A stretch of DNA of 64,000 nucleotides from Phellopilus nigrolimitatus (GCA_021029095.1 JAJOHG010000024.1:62001-126000); one strand, 5' to 3'; positions 24,194-37,914 are shown, numbered from the stretch's first letter. Notes: a model not told the origin generated them from the letters alone. Numbers and translations: made by a program.

Positions 24194-25733
24194 ATGAGTA
24201 CTCCTTCGTCCCCCTCCCCTCTTTCTTCATCTGCAGCACCGTCAAGCTCTAGGTCAAACGCATCTGATTCTGATCCAAGAACATCGACATTTGCCTCGCC
24301 AGCGGAGGGGGAGTCGGACTCGCGCATCTTCGAACGATGGCGGCACGCATTCTCTGACTTGACGGGCGTTGGACAGACCCCTGGGCAGCGCGCGGGATCG
24401 TTGGCGGACCAGCAGCGGCGAACATGCGAGAAGTGGAAAAGCGAGCTGATTAAACACAGTCAGTTTCTTCTGGGTGTTATTGTTGCTGTTTTAATACGCA
24501 CTCACCACCTTCTTTCTTCTGCACCTTGCGCTTGCCTTCGCTCTGCTTCGTTCGACACCGTGCGCATCACATCGCACTCACTGATGAACGTCAACCAACC
24601 TGGACCATATTTGTGACATTATCCTCGCGTCTGGGCGGTGGTTCGACGATTCCAACAGGCCCAGCGGTGACGTTCATGCTCGAGCGCATCAGCAAGGAGA
24701 CCGGCGTGAGGGTCTCGCCATCCGAGCACATCGTCTGTCTTCCATGCGGCGAGAGCCGCGCTGGCGGATTCTCTCCCGAGGTCGGCGCCGTCCTGCTCTG
24801 TCAAGGAAACTTTTGGAGCAAGAAGCACATGGAACACACCTTGACGCACGAGCTCGTGCATATGTACGACCATTGCAAGTTTAATGTGGACTGGAGCAAT
24901 TTGCGGCATCATGCATGCAGCGAAGTGAGCACATTCATTATTCATGTTCTTATGCGGCGTTGTTTTGGTGATGAGCCTCGGGTTCATGGCATACCGCATG
25001 GCCTTCATGCGAGACCTTTTGGCTTCAATGCTGCTTAGGCGACTGCGTCGCCTTGCATGCGTGAGCCGTTGTAAAACAACTCTTTACCGCTAAGTTATCC
25101 TTAGGAGTTTGCTGCTGCTCTCCACCCCCGTACCAAGCACGAATATTCTCAAAATTTGCCATAAAGCCTAGCTATGTGCTTGGATAAGTGGAATATTGAT
25201 ATAGCACAAACGAATACTTGGTATGGGCAAGGAGACGGTTAGCAAATGGCACAAGAGTTGTGCCGAACAATCGATAAGGCACCCATACTCGTTATTGTAA
25301 CTCTTTCACTGGGCCTCGTTTCCTGCCTTCAGGTTCACGCAGAAATGACATACTGAGATTAATTATACAGATCCGGGCCAACAGTCTCGGGGGCGACTGC
25401 AAATGGACTCGCGAGGTCCGACGCCTCTTCTTCAACTTCTCTAAACAGCACCAGGTCCGTTTCTCGCTTTGTTTCTTTTGGATGTGCCGCTTTAACTAGA
25501 TCGTTTTCTTACTTCCGCGACCGGAACAACGACAGGAATGTGTACGGCGCCGTGCTGTGCTGTCCGTGCAGTCTAACCCTGCGTGTCCGGACCATGATGC
25601 CGCGGAACGTGCTGTCAACGAGGTGTGGGAGAGTTGCTTCAGTGACACACGTCCCTTCGATGAGGTGCGCAGTGTACGTTTGCGGAGTATTGACACGCTC
25701 TAACGTCGTGGCTCTTTCTTTCAGATCTATTAG
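24194..25733 (+). CDS. ATP23: mitochondrial inner membrane metalloprotease ATP23
   Basis: Processes the precursor of ATP synthase subunit 6 and helps F0 assembly in the mitochondrial intermembrane space. Five exons: 24194-24458, 24659-24924, 25371-25454, 25536-25664 and 25725-25733. The metalloprotease motif HELVH lies in [17 protein letters not shown], followed by [12 protein letters not shown]. Family cysteines are kept: [32 protein letters not shown] and CPDHDAAE. The protein ends [12 protein letters not shown], as yeast Atp23 ends in a similar RPFDEIY sequence. The last exon is only 9 nt (Ile-Tyr-stop), and the intron before exon 3 is 446 nt. The N-terminus is Ser/Pro-rich and disordered. 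All junctions keep phase. Confidence 0.93.
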
Positions 25734-26085
25734 AGCTGGCTAATGTCTGGGTACAAGTAGTCTAGAGCTTGTGTAATTCGGAAAGCAGGCATGGTTGATT
25801 TTTTTTTTTGGTTCCGTGGGGCAGTGGAAGCGGATCATTACATTGATTGCCGAAAGATGTATCTCCGCAAAGAAATAACGCAAGCGTCAATTTCTGGAAA
25901 ATTCCCGCTATGAATAGAAACGTCAAATAAAAAATACAATTTGCTTCTGGACGGCGTGTTTGAGCCGCTTCCCACCTCTCCCTCCATCCCCCACCTCCTT
26001 CACATCCGACGAGTCGACGTCGTCCTCTCCTCTCCATCCATAAAAGCCAGTAAAAAGTCTTTTATTCCGTGTCGTAATTCCAGCC

Positions 26086-26996
26086 ATGTTCTTCACCAAG
26101 ATCGCGTAAGTTTCTCTACTTGAGCTCGACGCGTTTCGCTGTTGGGTTTGCCAGCAGTTGCCTTGTTTTCGTTGCTCACGCACACGTTTTGCCGACAGCG
26201 CTTCCCTCTCGCTCGCTGTTTCGCTTGTCTCCGCGCTGTCCATTCAGACGCCGACTAACTGGACGTCTGGTGGCCCAGCGACCATTTCCTGGACGGCCGT
26301 GAACGGCGACACGCAGACGTTCTCGATCGAGCTCGCCAACACCATCTTCCACAACTCGTTTGCTCTCGCCAACAATGTGCAGACGGGTGCATTGACGCTC
26401 AACCTGGAGCTTCCCATCGTGCCAGTTGGGTGAGTGCGCACCAGAACCGGGAGTTGACGTGGCTGACTAATTTTGGAACTTGGCAGTGATGGTTACACGC
26501 TGGAGTTCGTGAACATCGGGTGAGCACTTTCTTTTCCGGATGCTATCCGTCTGTAGTGATTATTGACATGCCGGTGATGTGCAGAAACATTTCCGATATC
26601 TTCACGCAGACTGGTGACTTCTCAATTGGTGCGACAGTCTCTTCGTCGGCGGCGTCGTCCTCGACTGCCTCAGGATCTGCATCGGCCTCTGGCTCTGTTT
26701 CTGGCACATCGTAAGAACCAGAATATTTCTGTATTCGTACTACGTGGTCTAATAAAATGTGCGTACACAGGACCGTCCCGGCAAACTCGGCCTCGTCCAG
26801 CGGCTTCGGCACGACCAACACGGTTGCCTCTGGTACGAATTCCGTTACCGGTACTGCGTCCAGCTCCGGCTCCTCCGCGTCGTCGAGCGCGTTCAGCAGC
26901 GCCGCGGTCGCACTGGGTGTCTCTCACGCCAACCTTGCGGGCTACGCAGTCATGGCTGCTGCAGCTCTCGCAGGCGCGCGTCTCGTCGGCTTCTAG
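26086..26996 (+). CDS. secreted Ser/Thr-rich GPI-anchored protein with Kre9/Knh1-like domain
   Basis: Extracellular or cell-wall protein. Five exons: 26086-26105, 26199-26429, 26488-26519, 26585-26710 and 26771-26996. The first two exons encode a signal peptide (MFFTKIAASLSLAVSLVSAL). An Ig-like Kre9/Knh1 N-terminal domain follows: PTNWTSGGPATISWTAVNGD, then FSIELANTIFHNSF, then DGYTLEFVNIGNISDIFTQT. The remainder is Ser/Thr/Ala-rich and ends in a hydrophobic tail (GYAVMAAAALAGARLVGF), as expected for GPI attachment. A CATAAAAG box lies about 48 bases before the ATG. Families of this type are common in basidiomycetes and mostly uncharacterised; a direct beta-1,6-glucan role is inference. Confidence 0.85.
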
Positions 26997-29900
26997 TCTT
27001 TTTGCACGAATTCGCGACTGCGACCCAAGGTCATGGTCTTGGGGCTCAGACGGGTTGTTCCCGAAAAGCCAGTACGTTTTAGCCAGGTCGATGTTTCTTT
27101 TACGTCTTCGTCCCGTACTTGTCGCACTATCTCTCTTCACACACCACTCTCACGCATGGATTATTTAGTTTACGGACATAAATACCTTGGACTTCTGCAT
27201 CCCACGTCTTTGTATGAACTTTGCTTCCTCCAGTTCCTTGAGGTTCTTTGTGATTGTTTTTTTGGGTCCGTTGTTCTGTCGTTGCTGATCGGGGATGCTC
27301 CCCGCAGCTGTCCCCTCACTGAATACACTCTTTTTATTTTTCCGGGCTCATTTCAGGGAGATTGAAGAGAAGAGCACGTACGAAGCATCGGTTAGTGAGC
27401 CGTATATTCAGCCACGAAGCGTCGCTTAGCGAAGCTTCGCTGATCACATGAGAGGTACAAGCACCCAATTGTTCATATTCCCTCAGGCATGCTTTCGCTC
27501 GGAGGTAGCTGCGTCTCCACCTTGCTCACACGACGCCGTGCATCTTGACCGACATAGCGTGCTCATCGGCCAAAATATAAGGGCCACTCTTTCCGCTAAT
27601 GGGTCTTGACGAAGGTGTCGACTTCTTTATATCAATGGAGCCATCGCGTTGTTTCCATGCATCTCGGGCTTCTGCAAGCCACAAGGTCAGCACATCAGCG
27701 CGAGAAATGCCAGGCGAGATCTCCCGCGAACGTTACGAGGCAGTCTTCGCGCTTATAATAGCGGCTGCGATGTGCCGGGCGTCCGACTCCGACCGAAAGC
27801 CACGACGGGTCCGCGGAGCTGCATATGTACATGTACCTAGAGGCGGGAGCTAAGCTGCGAGAAGTTAAGAACTGCGTGCAGCCATGTGTGCAGACGGGGC
27901 CCGCTTCTTCTTTTATGCCTATGTGAGTCCGGGTGAAGATGAGCTGCGGCCGCGCTATGTATTCGTTGCATATATCACTGACTGAGCTTTCGACATTGGA
28001 ATTAGACCAAGTATAGCGACGGCTGCGACGGAGGACGGCCTGCGCTGCGCGACGCTCGTCAATCCGCCTTCCGAGTCGGAGCGGGAGAGCCCTCAGAGTC
28101 AGAGGCAGAGGGCTTCGCCGGCCTGCGTAGCACCGGGTGCACGTAAGCCTCGGAGCTCCTCGTCTGCAGGCTGCGGTACTTACTCTGCACTTCGAAGATG
28201 TGAGGAAGGACCCGGCACCCGCCCGTTTCTGGATGCAAGGGCACCTTATATAGCAGAAATCGCGCAGGCTCCGTCCCCCTTCGAGGGCCAAGCTCGCGGG
28301 GACCCCGCACGCATCGCAGAAGGCAGAAGCGCCCCCGCTTAAACAGTTGCGCGGCCCCGTCGGTTTGGCGCGCTGCAGACGCAGGCGACAAGAGCTTCAG
28401 CAGGCTTCGCGAGATAGCTAAAACGGCATCGGAAGAGAGCACTACGCAGAGGTCCCGCGCCACAAAGGCGGAAAGGAATGGAAGGGCGTCTACTTCTCAG
28501 AAGCAGGAGCCTGCTCGGAAAGGCCGGGTAACTCGGGCTGTATGTACATCTATATGCTACGTACTTTGCTTATGCCCTTTCTCTCCGCAGCGGAGCTTTA
28601 ACCGACTGTTATGGGGGCGGACGGACGCGTACGGCGCTTTATTTGAGCCATTTGTGGCTGTGGGCTTCGAACATCGACCACATCGGATGGCATGCTCCCA
28701 ACGACACCCATTTCTCATGAATGTTATCTTTATAGACGCACTTTCTTTTACATCCGACTTTGGCACCCGGAGAAGCTCTCGATCTGGCGTGTCTTCCGCC
28801 GCTCGGCCGTCTGCGCTGCCGGTCTGCTGTCTTCTCGTGCCGGTCGCTATGCACTGGCGAGCTTACGTGTCTGTTGGGCGTGCGGTTTCTCATGGAGTCC
28901 AGCTGTGCGACAGCACTTCGCTGGTCAATAGCTACAGAGTGCGGAGCCCTTACTGGAATGTCGCTGCAGCGTATGTGGCTCTCCTTCAGCAACTTAGCCT
29001 TCGAAAGCAGAAATGCGGATACTCGCAGTTATAAGTGTACTCTGGTACGAATACTTTGTCCTTATGCTCTAGCAGATGATACCTCTAGTTTTCTATTGAT
29101 GGAGTTGACCGCTCACAGCTCCACTGAACCATCTTTTTAGGTGCTCGCTCCTCCGACATCACTCAGAAGGGTGACACGAGTCAATATGTGCATACCACGA
29201 ATATTGCTCATAATGTCTTTTCTTTTCTTCGCCGATGTAAACTCCAAACGGTATGAAAACGCGGTGAATCCTCAGGAAACACTGATAATACGCCAGCGCT
29301 CTCGACACCTCCATCCCGGCTACCCGCACTATAATCATCTATAACGGTCACTCTGCGGCCTTTCCACTACATCGGCTTTCCGTGCTTTTTCTTCGACAGG
29401 CTCTTCCCGTCCTGATCATCGCGCCAGCAGCTGCACGCGAGCTAAGGAGATTAGAAAGGCGCCTCGGCGTGCGTCCGCAGCTCGACGTCTATGCCCGGGC
29501 GGGCCCTCCTAATGATGAGGGCCGAGCTGTCAAGGATGAGGGCCGAGCTGCCAAGGATGAAAATTGGGGTTGGCGGCGGCTGGCTGGCGTGCAGAATATT
29601 CTGGCCTGCTATGAGCGGCGATCAGACGGACCCGAAGGACGCCGGAGAGGAAGACACCTGAGCGCCGGAAAAGATGTTTCTTGCCCAAGCTGCCCCTGCC
29701 TGCTGGTATGAAGGTAATGAAGGTAAGCGCCTCAGTATTTTTCTCGAAGGCTCGCATTGCCGAAATACATCGAGTAAATGGTTTCTATTCATCCAACAGC
29801 TATGCCATCCCTATTCAGCAGAGCGTCCTACCGCCCTGTTTAAGACCGGACGACCGAACGTCGTAGCGAGGCAGATCGTGGTATACGTCTGGTTTCTCAG

Positions 29901-30241
29901 CGCAGAATGACTTCTTACGTCTCACGTCACCGCCCGACATACATCCGAACATAATCACGATCTGAAAATGCGGCTCATTTGCAAGTATCGGTACCTACGT
30001 TTGACAGTGCACGACACCAGATACACAAGATTATTACAGGGACGCAGTAAATCGTGTCCTGTCTCTGAAGTGCTCTCCACGATAGTGATTTCTGTCCTAC
30101 GAAGTTTCTGCCCCTTCTATCCGCAAGGCAGACACAGTTTCTGTGTATCATTACAAATACATGTATTTTGTTTCTCTTCCACTTACCCTTCCCCAAGCCC
30201 AATTATGCTTTTGTCTGCTTCCACCGACAAGCCTCCCGCGC
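26997..30241. other. intergenic stretch, no convincing gene
   Basis: GC-rich frames at 27695-28463 (minus) and 29382-29711 (plus) are open but lack motifs. The latter contains an 18-base in-frame duplication encoding DEGRA(V/A)KDEGRAAKDE at about 29515-29563, so a real gene there is not excluded. No RNA gene or transposon was recognised. Confidence 0.35.
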
Positions 30242-31985
30242 TCAGCAAAGCGTCTTGAACGTCGCGTCCAACGGCGGGCGTCCGTACAAGTTCTGCGTCA
30301 CAGAAAAAGCCACATCAGATCTCACATGAACAACAAGAAAGAAAAAAAAGCAAGAAGAAAACTCGCCTCAGGCTCGGGAGCGTTCCCCAGGATCTTGTCG
30401 ATGCGCTCCATGAGCGCCGGCGTCAGCTTCGGGAGGACCGCGAGCGCGCACAGGTTGTCGAGCAGCTGCTCGGGCTTCGACGCGCCGAGGATGACCGTGC
30501 TCGTGCTCGGCTGCTTCGCAGCCCACGCGAGCACGAGGTGCACGATCTTGCAGCCCAGTTCTATTTGTGTCCCCCTTTCTGTAAGCCTCTGGTCATTCCC
30601 CATGCGGAACGGGGAGCTGCGCACCCTTCTCCGCGAGCTCGCTCAGCTGGTCGACCTTGGCGAACTGCTTTCGGCCCTCTTCCTCGCTAAAGTTGTCAAT
30701 TATGCCCTTGAAGACGTCTTGGTACGCGTCGAAGCGCGAGTTCGGGGGGACCTTGCCGCCGTTTTACTGTGGAAAATAGATGCCTGAATATTCTCTTCTA
30801 TGTTAAAAACGAAAGACAAACCTTCCCTGTAAGCAGGCCTCCAGCGAGCGGAGAGAAGACCGTCGTGCCAAGGCCGTACTTCGCGTACAGAGGACTAAAC
30901 GCGGACTAAGTTACATGGCATGCGGTGAGAGCACGCGGTACTCACGCAAACTCGCCCTCGGGACGAACATGCTATCGAGTGACTATCAAATCGTGTCGCT
31001 CTCCTCATAGGAGGTAGGCAGCACAGACTCACTTGTGCTGGCATTGCTCCGCGATGGGCGCAATCAGACCGAACTTGTCCGCGACATCTAGCATTTTGTA
31101 AATACTCGGTTGCTCCGTCGCGCGCAAAGGGCCAGACTTACGATGCGCCTCTTCGATCTCCCACGTAGACCACTCAGACGTTGCCCAGTAGAACGCCTAG
31201 ATCGGCGTAGCACTGGTAAGGAGTCCGTCCTTGCAAGGGGTGGAGAAGTGCCTACGTACCCAACCTTTGTTGATGACATAGTTGAATGCGCGGACCGTCT
31301 CTTCGATGGGAGCTTGAAGACACAAGTTTAAATCTCTGAGAATCAACCAGATGAGCGTGCACACCAGTTTTATCGGGCCGATGCGCGAAGATGACGTCGA
31401 CGTAGTCCATTCGCAGGCGATCGAGCGACTCTTGCGTCCCCTCGATGATACTTTCGAGACGAGCGATGGATGTAAATGATCAAGGCCTTGACGACTTTCT
31501 CGAAATCGGACAAACGCACTGCTTGCGCGACAGCCCGCCGTCGTTCGGGCTGTTTCCCGTCCCCCAGAAGAGCTTCGTCGTGACGATGATCTCGGAGCGG
31601 CGCAGGCCGAGCTCTTTGAAGACTCGCCCCATCTCGCGTTCAGACTGGCCTGAGGCGTACTCTTCGGCGATGTCGAACATGTTGATTCCATTTTCGAAAA
31701 CTGTTCGTATACTATCCTGCATAAGAGGCAGAACAAATATTTGAGATCCAGATGGCACAGAAAGATAGTGAGCAGTCTATGATGCACCTTGACTGGGTCG
31801 CCCTTCACAGTCCTGCCCAAAGTGAGCCCTGTCGGCGACAAATCACATTTACCTTCCATACAAATTTCCGTTCAGACGAAGACATTTCACTCACATCCGC
31901 CGAGGGAAAAGACAGGGACGCGCAGGCCGCTGGGACCGAGGCGGCGGAAGGGCATGCCTTTGTCTTCGTAGTCCAAGGCGCTCAT
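30242..31985 (-). pseudogene. aldo/keto reductase (Kv-beta type) pseudogene
   Basis: Paralogue of the intact gene at 40379-42179, in opposite orientation, with the same exon order. Recognisable pieces: start [20 protein letters not shown], then [97 protein letters not shown], end ATFKTLC. Three lesions are visible against the paralogue. The exon 30946-30971 (MFV...) is 26 nt instead of 36, a 10-bp deletion that shifts frame. The exon beginning at 30766 opens with TAA (30764-30766) where the paralogue has TAC. The donor of the last intron is GC (GAG|GCGAGT). The first two should prevent a full-length product. Confidence 0.8.
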
Positions 31986-32330
31986 AGCCACATTATCAAT
32001 TAATTCAGATGCTGTTTAGTCGGCTGGTGGTGGTGGGGGGGGAGAGTGAAGTGAAAACTCGGGACGCTCGAGACGAGGCAGACTTTACATCTCTCGAGCT
32101 CGGAAGGTCGGGAATGGCGACGTACGCTATTATGGGGCGCCCTCGTAGGTGTGAGGTCGGTGCTGGCCCCGACGTCACGAATGAGGAATGAGGACCGCTC
32201 AGTGCTTACTAAGCAGAGCGGTCGGCAAACGCGCTGGTGGCGCATCGTCAGCTGTTTGCTAAGCGAGGTCACGTGGAGACAGGCCCCTACACTCCGAGCT
32301 CTCTGAGTCTCTCGCCTCCAATTCACCGCG

Positions 32331-33555
32331 ATGTCCTTCGTGAAATCGGTATGCGCCGCCATGCAGCGCATCGCGCCCCTCCGGCTCGCGGAGTCCTGGG
32401 ATAATGTGCGTGTTCTCAGCGAGGGGAGTTACGCGCGCGCGCGCGCGAGCTCGAGCTCCGGCGTGTTTCGATCTGATCATCTGCTGAACAGGTCGGGCTT
32501 TTGCTAGGTTAGATACGACCTGCGCCTCATGAGCACACGAGTACGACGAGGCTGATATAGCTCCCTCGCCGATGAAGAGGCTCCCGTCCCGAACCCGGGC
32601 AAAAAAATCCTGCTGACGATCGAGTGCGTCCTCCTCTCCTCCTCTCGCCGATTAATACTTTCTTCAACTAATTCTGAGCACACACGACGCCGCGCAGCCT
32701 CACGCCCGCCGTCGCGCACGAGGCCATCGCCGCGCGCGCCGGCGTGCTCATCGCATACCACCCGCCCGTCTTCCGCGCGCTGCGCGCGCTCACGCTCGGC
32801 GACCCGCTGCAGGCATCCCTCCTGCGCCTCGCACACGCGGGCGTCAGCGTGTATGCGCCGCACACCGCGCTCGACGCTGTCGCGGGCGGCGTGAACGACT
32901 GGCTCGCGCGCGCGTTCGGCCCCGGAGGCGCCGTGCGCTGCCTCCAGGAGAAGGAGGAGGAGCCGGGCGCCGGCGCCGGCAGGCTGCTCACGCTCCCTGG
33001 CCCCGGCCTCCCCATCGCCGATGTCGTCGCTCGCGTCAAGCGGCACCTCGGGCTGACAGGCCAAGGTATCGTTCTTTCTTTCGTTGTCTCGGCGGACTCG
33101 TCGCCCATTTCGTTTTAATTTATTTCCCCCCAGTCCAGCTCGCCACGCCGTACACCGGCGACCGGAACGTGCAGACCGTCGCCATCTGCGCGGGCTCCGG
33201 CGGCTCCATGCTCGCAGGTGTCGACGCCGACCTCTACTTCACCGGCGAGATGTCCCACGTGCGTGCTCTCCTCGGTATCTCGAACTGCCGTGCACTGATA
33301 TGCGCCCGCACAGCACGAGGTCCTCGCCGCCCGAGCGATGAACCGCTACGTGCTCCTCTGTACGCACATTCTCTCCCGCATACACCGTCTTTCTTTTCTG
33401 AAATCGTTTGGGCAGGCGGGCACACGAACACCGAACGCGGGTACCTCCCCGTGCTGAAGGCGAAGCTCCTAGATGCCCAGGGAGAGGACCCGGAGCTGTC
33501 GGGCATGGACGTCCAAGTCAGCGAAGCGGACAAACACCCTCTCGTGGGCCTCTGA
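32331..33555 (+). CDS. NIF3: NIF3/YbgI-family metal-binding protein
   Basis: DUF34/NIF3 family of dinuclear-metal hydrolase-like proteins; the substrate is unsettled in the family. Seven exons: 32331-32405, 32492-32507, 32578-32623, 32698-33065, 33134-33258, 33314-33359 and 33416-33555. Exon 2 is a 16-nt microexon. Family signatures: RLAESWDNVGLLL at the start, HEAIAARAGVLIAYHPPVF with the conserved His, VYAPHTALDA, VAICAGSGGSM, DLYFTGEMSHHE and the C-terminal metal-binding GHTNTERGYL. Length, about 265 residues, fits the family. It converges on the beta-COP gene about 200 bp downstream. All exon phases are consistent. Confidence 0.92.
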
Positions 33556-33762
33556 GATTTCCTTTGGGAGGTGGAGGTCCAACAAAATGAATTAAAATAT
33601 CTACATTTGCAAATAACTAAACAACGAAACATAAAACGTGCAGAGAAACAGTCCGACATCGCAAGAAAACCTACAGCGGCACCGGCGACCTGTTCTCTTT
33701 TTGCGCTGGGTGGTGGGGAGGAGGCGGAAAAGGAGGGGAGGAGGCAGCTCGCATCATCTCAT

Positions 33763-36700
33763 CTACCTTACGAGCGAAGTGCGCGGAGTCTCACCTAGCG
33801 TGATGCGGTCGCCGAGCGACAGCGCGATGCCCTGCGTCTTGCTGCGGATGCGCACGTGCCCCGCGATCGCGCCCGCGTCCGTCTGCTCGATGCTCAGGTT
33901 CGCGAGCGCGTCCTCGCCGAACAGGCTGCGCGCGTACAGGTTCGCGCTCAGGAACGCGCACGCGCCCGACAGCGCGCCCTCCGGCGTCAGACACGCCATG
34001 TTCGTCGAGGCCATGATGTGCGCGAGGTACGCGCGCAGGTCGCTGGGGCATCAAATCAATAAGTTAATAAATTAATAAATAAGAAGTCGTCGTGTCGGGC
34101 GGGACGTACGTGATCGACGTGGTGACGTTCACGCGGTTCTCCCACTCGAACTCGGTCCACATGCTGCGGAACTGCGCCTCGTTGCAGTACGCGGGCTTGA
34201 TGTAGTCCATGATGTCGATGTGGATGTCGTTGAGCACGACACACGACTCCGTCAGGCCCGCGCCCTCCCACAGGATGTTCCCGAAGATGACGCCGGTCTC
34301 TGTCGAGGACACCTGCGCACACAAATAAAAAAATCTGAGAAAGGCCCGGCGGACTATAGAGATAAAAAACGGACCTTGATCGTCGCCTTGATGCTGAGGA
34401 AGCTGTGCGGAGCCAGCGTGTGCACCGTTGGCCGTTCGACGAGCTTCAAGTCGCCCAGCGTCGCAAAGTCCAAGCAGAGATTTTGGAGCGTGTCGGCGGT
34501 TTGGTTGACAAGCAGCACATCTACCGCGAATTTAAGCTGTGCGCCGGGCAAACTCCAGAGAAAGGAGGAAAGAAAGACGGACCGAGAAGAATGTCAAAGC
34601 CGGCCACCTTGACATAGGCCTCGGCGTACACGGCGTCCGAGAAGCCTTTTAGTCGGGGACGCTCAGTGAACACATACTTGAACAAGCTCAGAATGACGTA
34701 CCAGTCAGTTGAGAGATCCTGCTCAAGCTCGAGATAAAGTCCTCTTGGACCTCGCCTGCGCCAGTCGCGCGTCCGACGTCCTCGTCGTACTGGCAAACGA
34801 AGGGAAACAAGCCAATGAGAGCAGTCAGCTATAAGAAAAGAAGGCCACTGACATCGATGACATCGTCTGCTGCCTTCTTCGAGAATTGGCGGAACGTAAG
34901 CAGGTCGTCCACCTGCACGACGTTCGCCTTCGTCTCCTTCTCCTTCTTCTCAGCCGCTTTTTTCTGCGACACGTCAAAAGCATGAGCACAAGCGGCGCGC
35001 ACAGAACAAGACGCGTCCGCCTTACCTCCTGCGCGTGTATCATCTTGCTGTACGCAGCCTTCGTGTCCTTCAAGAACACCTCCTCGGCGGCCGCCTTGAT
35101 CTGCAGCTCGCTCAGCGTCTGCAGGCAGTTCATGATGCGCTCCTGTGAGTCCTCGTCGATCGGGATCGTCACGAACTTGGACTGCCCGACGCGGATGACC
35201 GAGGCCATGATCAACATCGCCTGGACGTCGAATGAAAAATAGCATCTGTCAGCACGAAATGCCTGGAGTAGTCAGAGGACAAATACGCACCTCGGCGCGC
35301 AGAGCGTTGGACGCTTGGACGTCCGAGGAGACGTCCGAGAAGCGCAGAACTAGCTTAGCAAGCGTCGCAGCGAGCACGGACCCGGTGTAGAAGTCGCCCT
35401 GCAGAATAAGCGCTATTCAAGGAGGAAAGAAAAAGAAAGGGTTGAGTATTACTGCCCTCTCCCAACAAGCAAGCATAGAACTTACTTCGTAAGGGAGGCT
35501 TCGCAGCCGCCTTGACCGCGTCTAAGCGCGCCGTCGACGTGCTCGTGTATGCCGACTCCGTCGCATACGTCCCGTCCGCAAGCACGCGGGGCTTTCCAGA
35601 GCCCGACGCAGCGGCGCCCTTCGCATCGTCCTCCCTCTTCTCCTCCTCCTCGCCGCCCGCCTCGTCGAGCAGGCGCTGCTCGGATGCGAGGATGGGGATC
35701 TCGCCGAGCACGGTGCGCAGCGCCTGGAAGGCGGCCTGGATCGCGGGCGGCGCGTCGCAGTACTCGCCGACGATCCAGAGTGCGCCGCGGAAGACCTTGC
35801 CGGACTTGATGTCCCCGAACGTCTGCACAAGCTTCTCGGTGATCGTCGGCCGGAGGTCGGGGAACTTCTCGACGACCTCGCTGAGCAGATCATTTCAGTA
35901 TGTTGATAGTGTGAAGAGAAAAGGTAAAGGAAGATGTACCGGACGAAGGCGATGACATCTACGGCAGCAGGGTTGTTTGACTCGCCCAGGAATTCCATGA
36001 GCGCATGCACGACGCTGGCAGCAACTTCCGAAAATTTGACGGCACAAACATGGATGGACTGGATGAGCAGCTGGCGGTAGTCCGAGATCTATAGATTACA
36101 ATTAGAAAAAAAATGCCGAAACGTTTATATGAAGCTGCTTGACCTTCTCGTAGTCCTCGGTCATCGTGCGTTGCAGCTGCTTCTTAAGAAACAGCACAAC
36201 CTCTTCGACGTTCCTGCTCGTGACCATTGCTAAGCCGATTTTGATTGCTTTTCGCCGTACTTCCAGGTCGGGACTTCAAACAGGACCGTCAGCGCGGAAG
36301 CAATCGAGACATTTAAAAAAAAAGTAAATACCTCGATAATATGCGCAGAATGTCCATGACGAGAGAGTCCATGACGTGCTCGTGCTTTTGCCGGAGTACC
36401 TCAAGTCTGTCGAGGACGATGAGCTTTACGTTGTTGTCTGATTCCTTGGCGGCAAGCTCGATGAAACAGGAAGTAGCAGCTGTTTCGTGGTCAATTAATT
36501 AGGCCTAATTTCTACAATCCTAATCCTCACCTTTAACAGCCGCGGGATTTTGGGTCAAGCTGGTGAGCGTAGTAGCCGCCTCGTACTTGACAGAATGTGA
36601 CGATGCGGTGAGGAGTTCAAAGATGCAGCGGATGTACCGCGCGCGGTGCGCAGACTCTGTCTTGCAATCGAGGCGGATGACCTCGATGATGCTGAGCTGG

Positions 36701-37531
36701 AGCTGCTCGTCGAAGCCGGGGATCTGGTCGTACACGCCGAGCACGTACTCGACCGCGCGCGGCATCGCGCAGTTCGCGAGGAAGACGAACGCGTTGCGCT
36801 TGCACGTCGCGTCGCTCTCCGCGGCGAGGAACGTCTGGATGAGCTCGGGCGCATCGGGGATGAGGTGCTCGAACTCGCGGTAGATCGTGTACACCGCAAA
36901 GACGGCGTTCTTGCGCACGTACGAGTGCCGGTGCTCGAGACACGAGCGACACGTCGGGATGAGCGGCTCGAGCAGTTCGGCGTCCTTTGAGATCTTTTGC
37001 AGAAAGCGAAGCGTTGCGCCGCGGATGTACTCGTTGGGGTGTTGCTGGCGCGGAGGTTAGCTCTGGCCGACGAGGGATATGCTTCACTCACAAGGTCATT
37101 TCGAATGGCGTTGCTGCAGAACGTGTTCAATAATTATTGAATTGACCCATAGATATGTTTCCTACGCACCAGACTAGGATCATCTCCTGTTTCAGTTTCC
37201 CGTTCTCGTCGTACTTCGGGCAGACCTCCCAATAGAAATGCAGCAACTTCTTGAGTTGCTTATTCCGCGACGGCAGCACATATTGGATGATGGGCATGAG
37301 GAGCTGGGGCTACGCGCGTTTAAATTTGAATTTAGTCCCAAAACATGAGCGACTCGACATCGAGCGCACCTGCGAGTTCCCGTTTATCGTGGACACGATG
37401 ATCCTGCGGAGCGTGTCGACCTTGACCTCGTCGGAGCCCTTCTCGAGCGCGGACCGCAGCTCCTGAAGCGTCGGTGTCTCGGAGCTGTCCTCGAACACGA
37501 CAGTATAGCATGTCGCGTCTGCTGAGGACAT
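33763..37531 (-). CDS. SEC26: coatomer subunit beta (beta-COP)
   Basis: COPI coat component for retrograde Golgi-to-ER vesicles. The start ATG is at 37531 ([20 protein letters not shown]), and many exons follow. N-terminal adaptin-like solenoid: [20 protein letters not shown], then [52 protein letters not shown], and [13 protein letters not shown] near 36520-36600. The middle has an acidic linker ([11 protein letters not shown]) near 35640. The C-terminal appendage contains [42 protein letters not shown], the [13 protein letters not shown] segment and [20 protein letters not shown]. The stop at 33763 assumes the last exon reads through to LVR; an extra terminal splice is possible. Gene length and domain order match the family. 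Its start faces the gene at 37915 across a 384-bp shared promoter region. Confidence 0.95.
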
Positions 37532-37914
37532 TGTTGCGGGCGACAAAGGTGAGGAGAAGACGAGAGGAGATGTGGAGGACGTGCCGGACGACGAGCAAGC
37601 TATTACTTGGACTTTCACGACGACGCGTGCTGCCACGAAGTCCCTCGGTATTTGCCGGACAGAGCAATCTTGCCCTCCGGCTCAGTTCACGTTGGTGCTC
37701 TTTGCGTCCGATATTCGACTCGTCGGCTTGCCTCTATCAAGTTTCTTTGTTTTGGTCGTTTATTGGGTGGAGGCTAGACTTGGAAATCGTCCTGGACATT
37801 CGCTATTTTTATCCGTCCAAGTTTTGGCGTAAGTGCATATATCCATCTCGCAGACCTGTCGCTGAACACCCGACAATAATCTCATTTTGGCACGACATCT
37901 TCATTTAGTTCATT

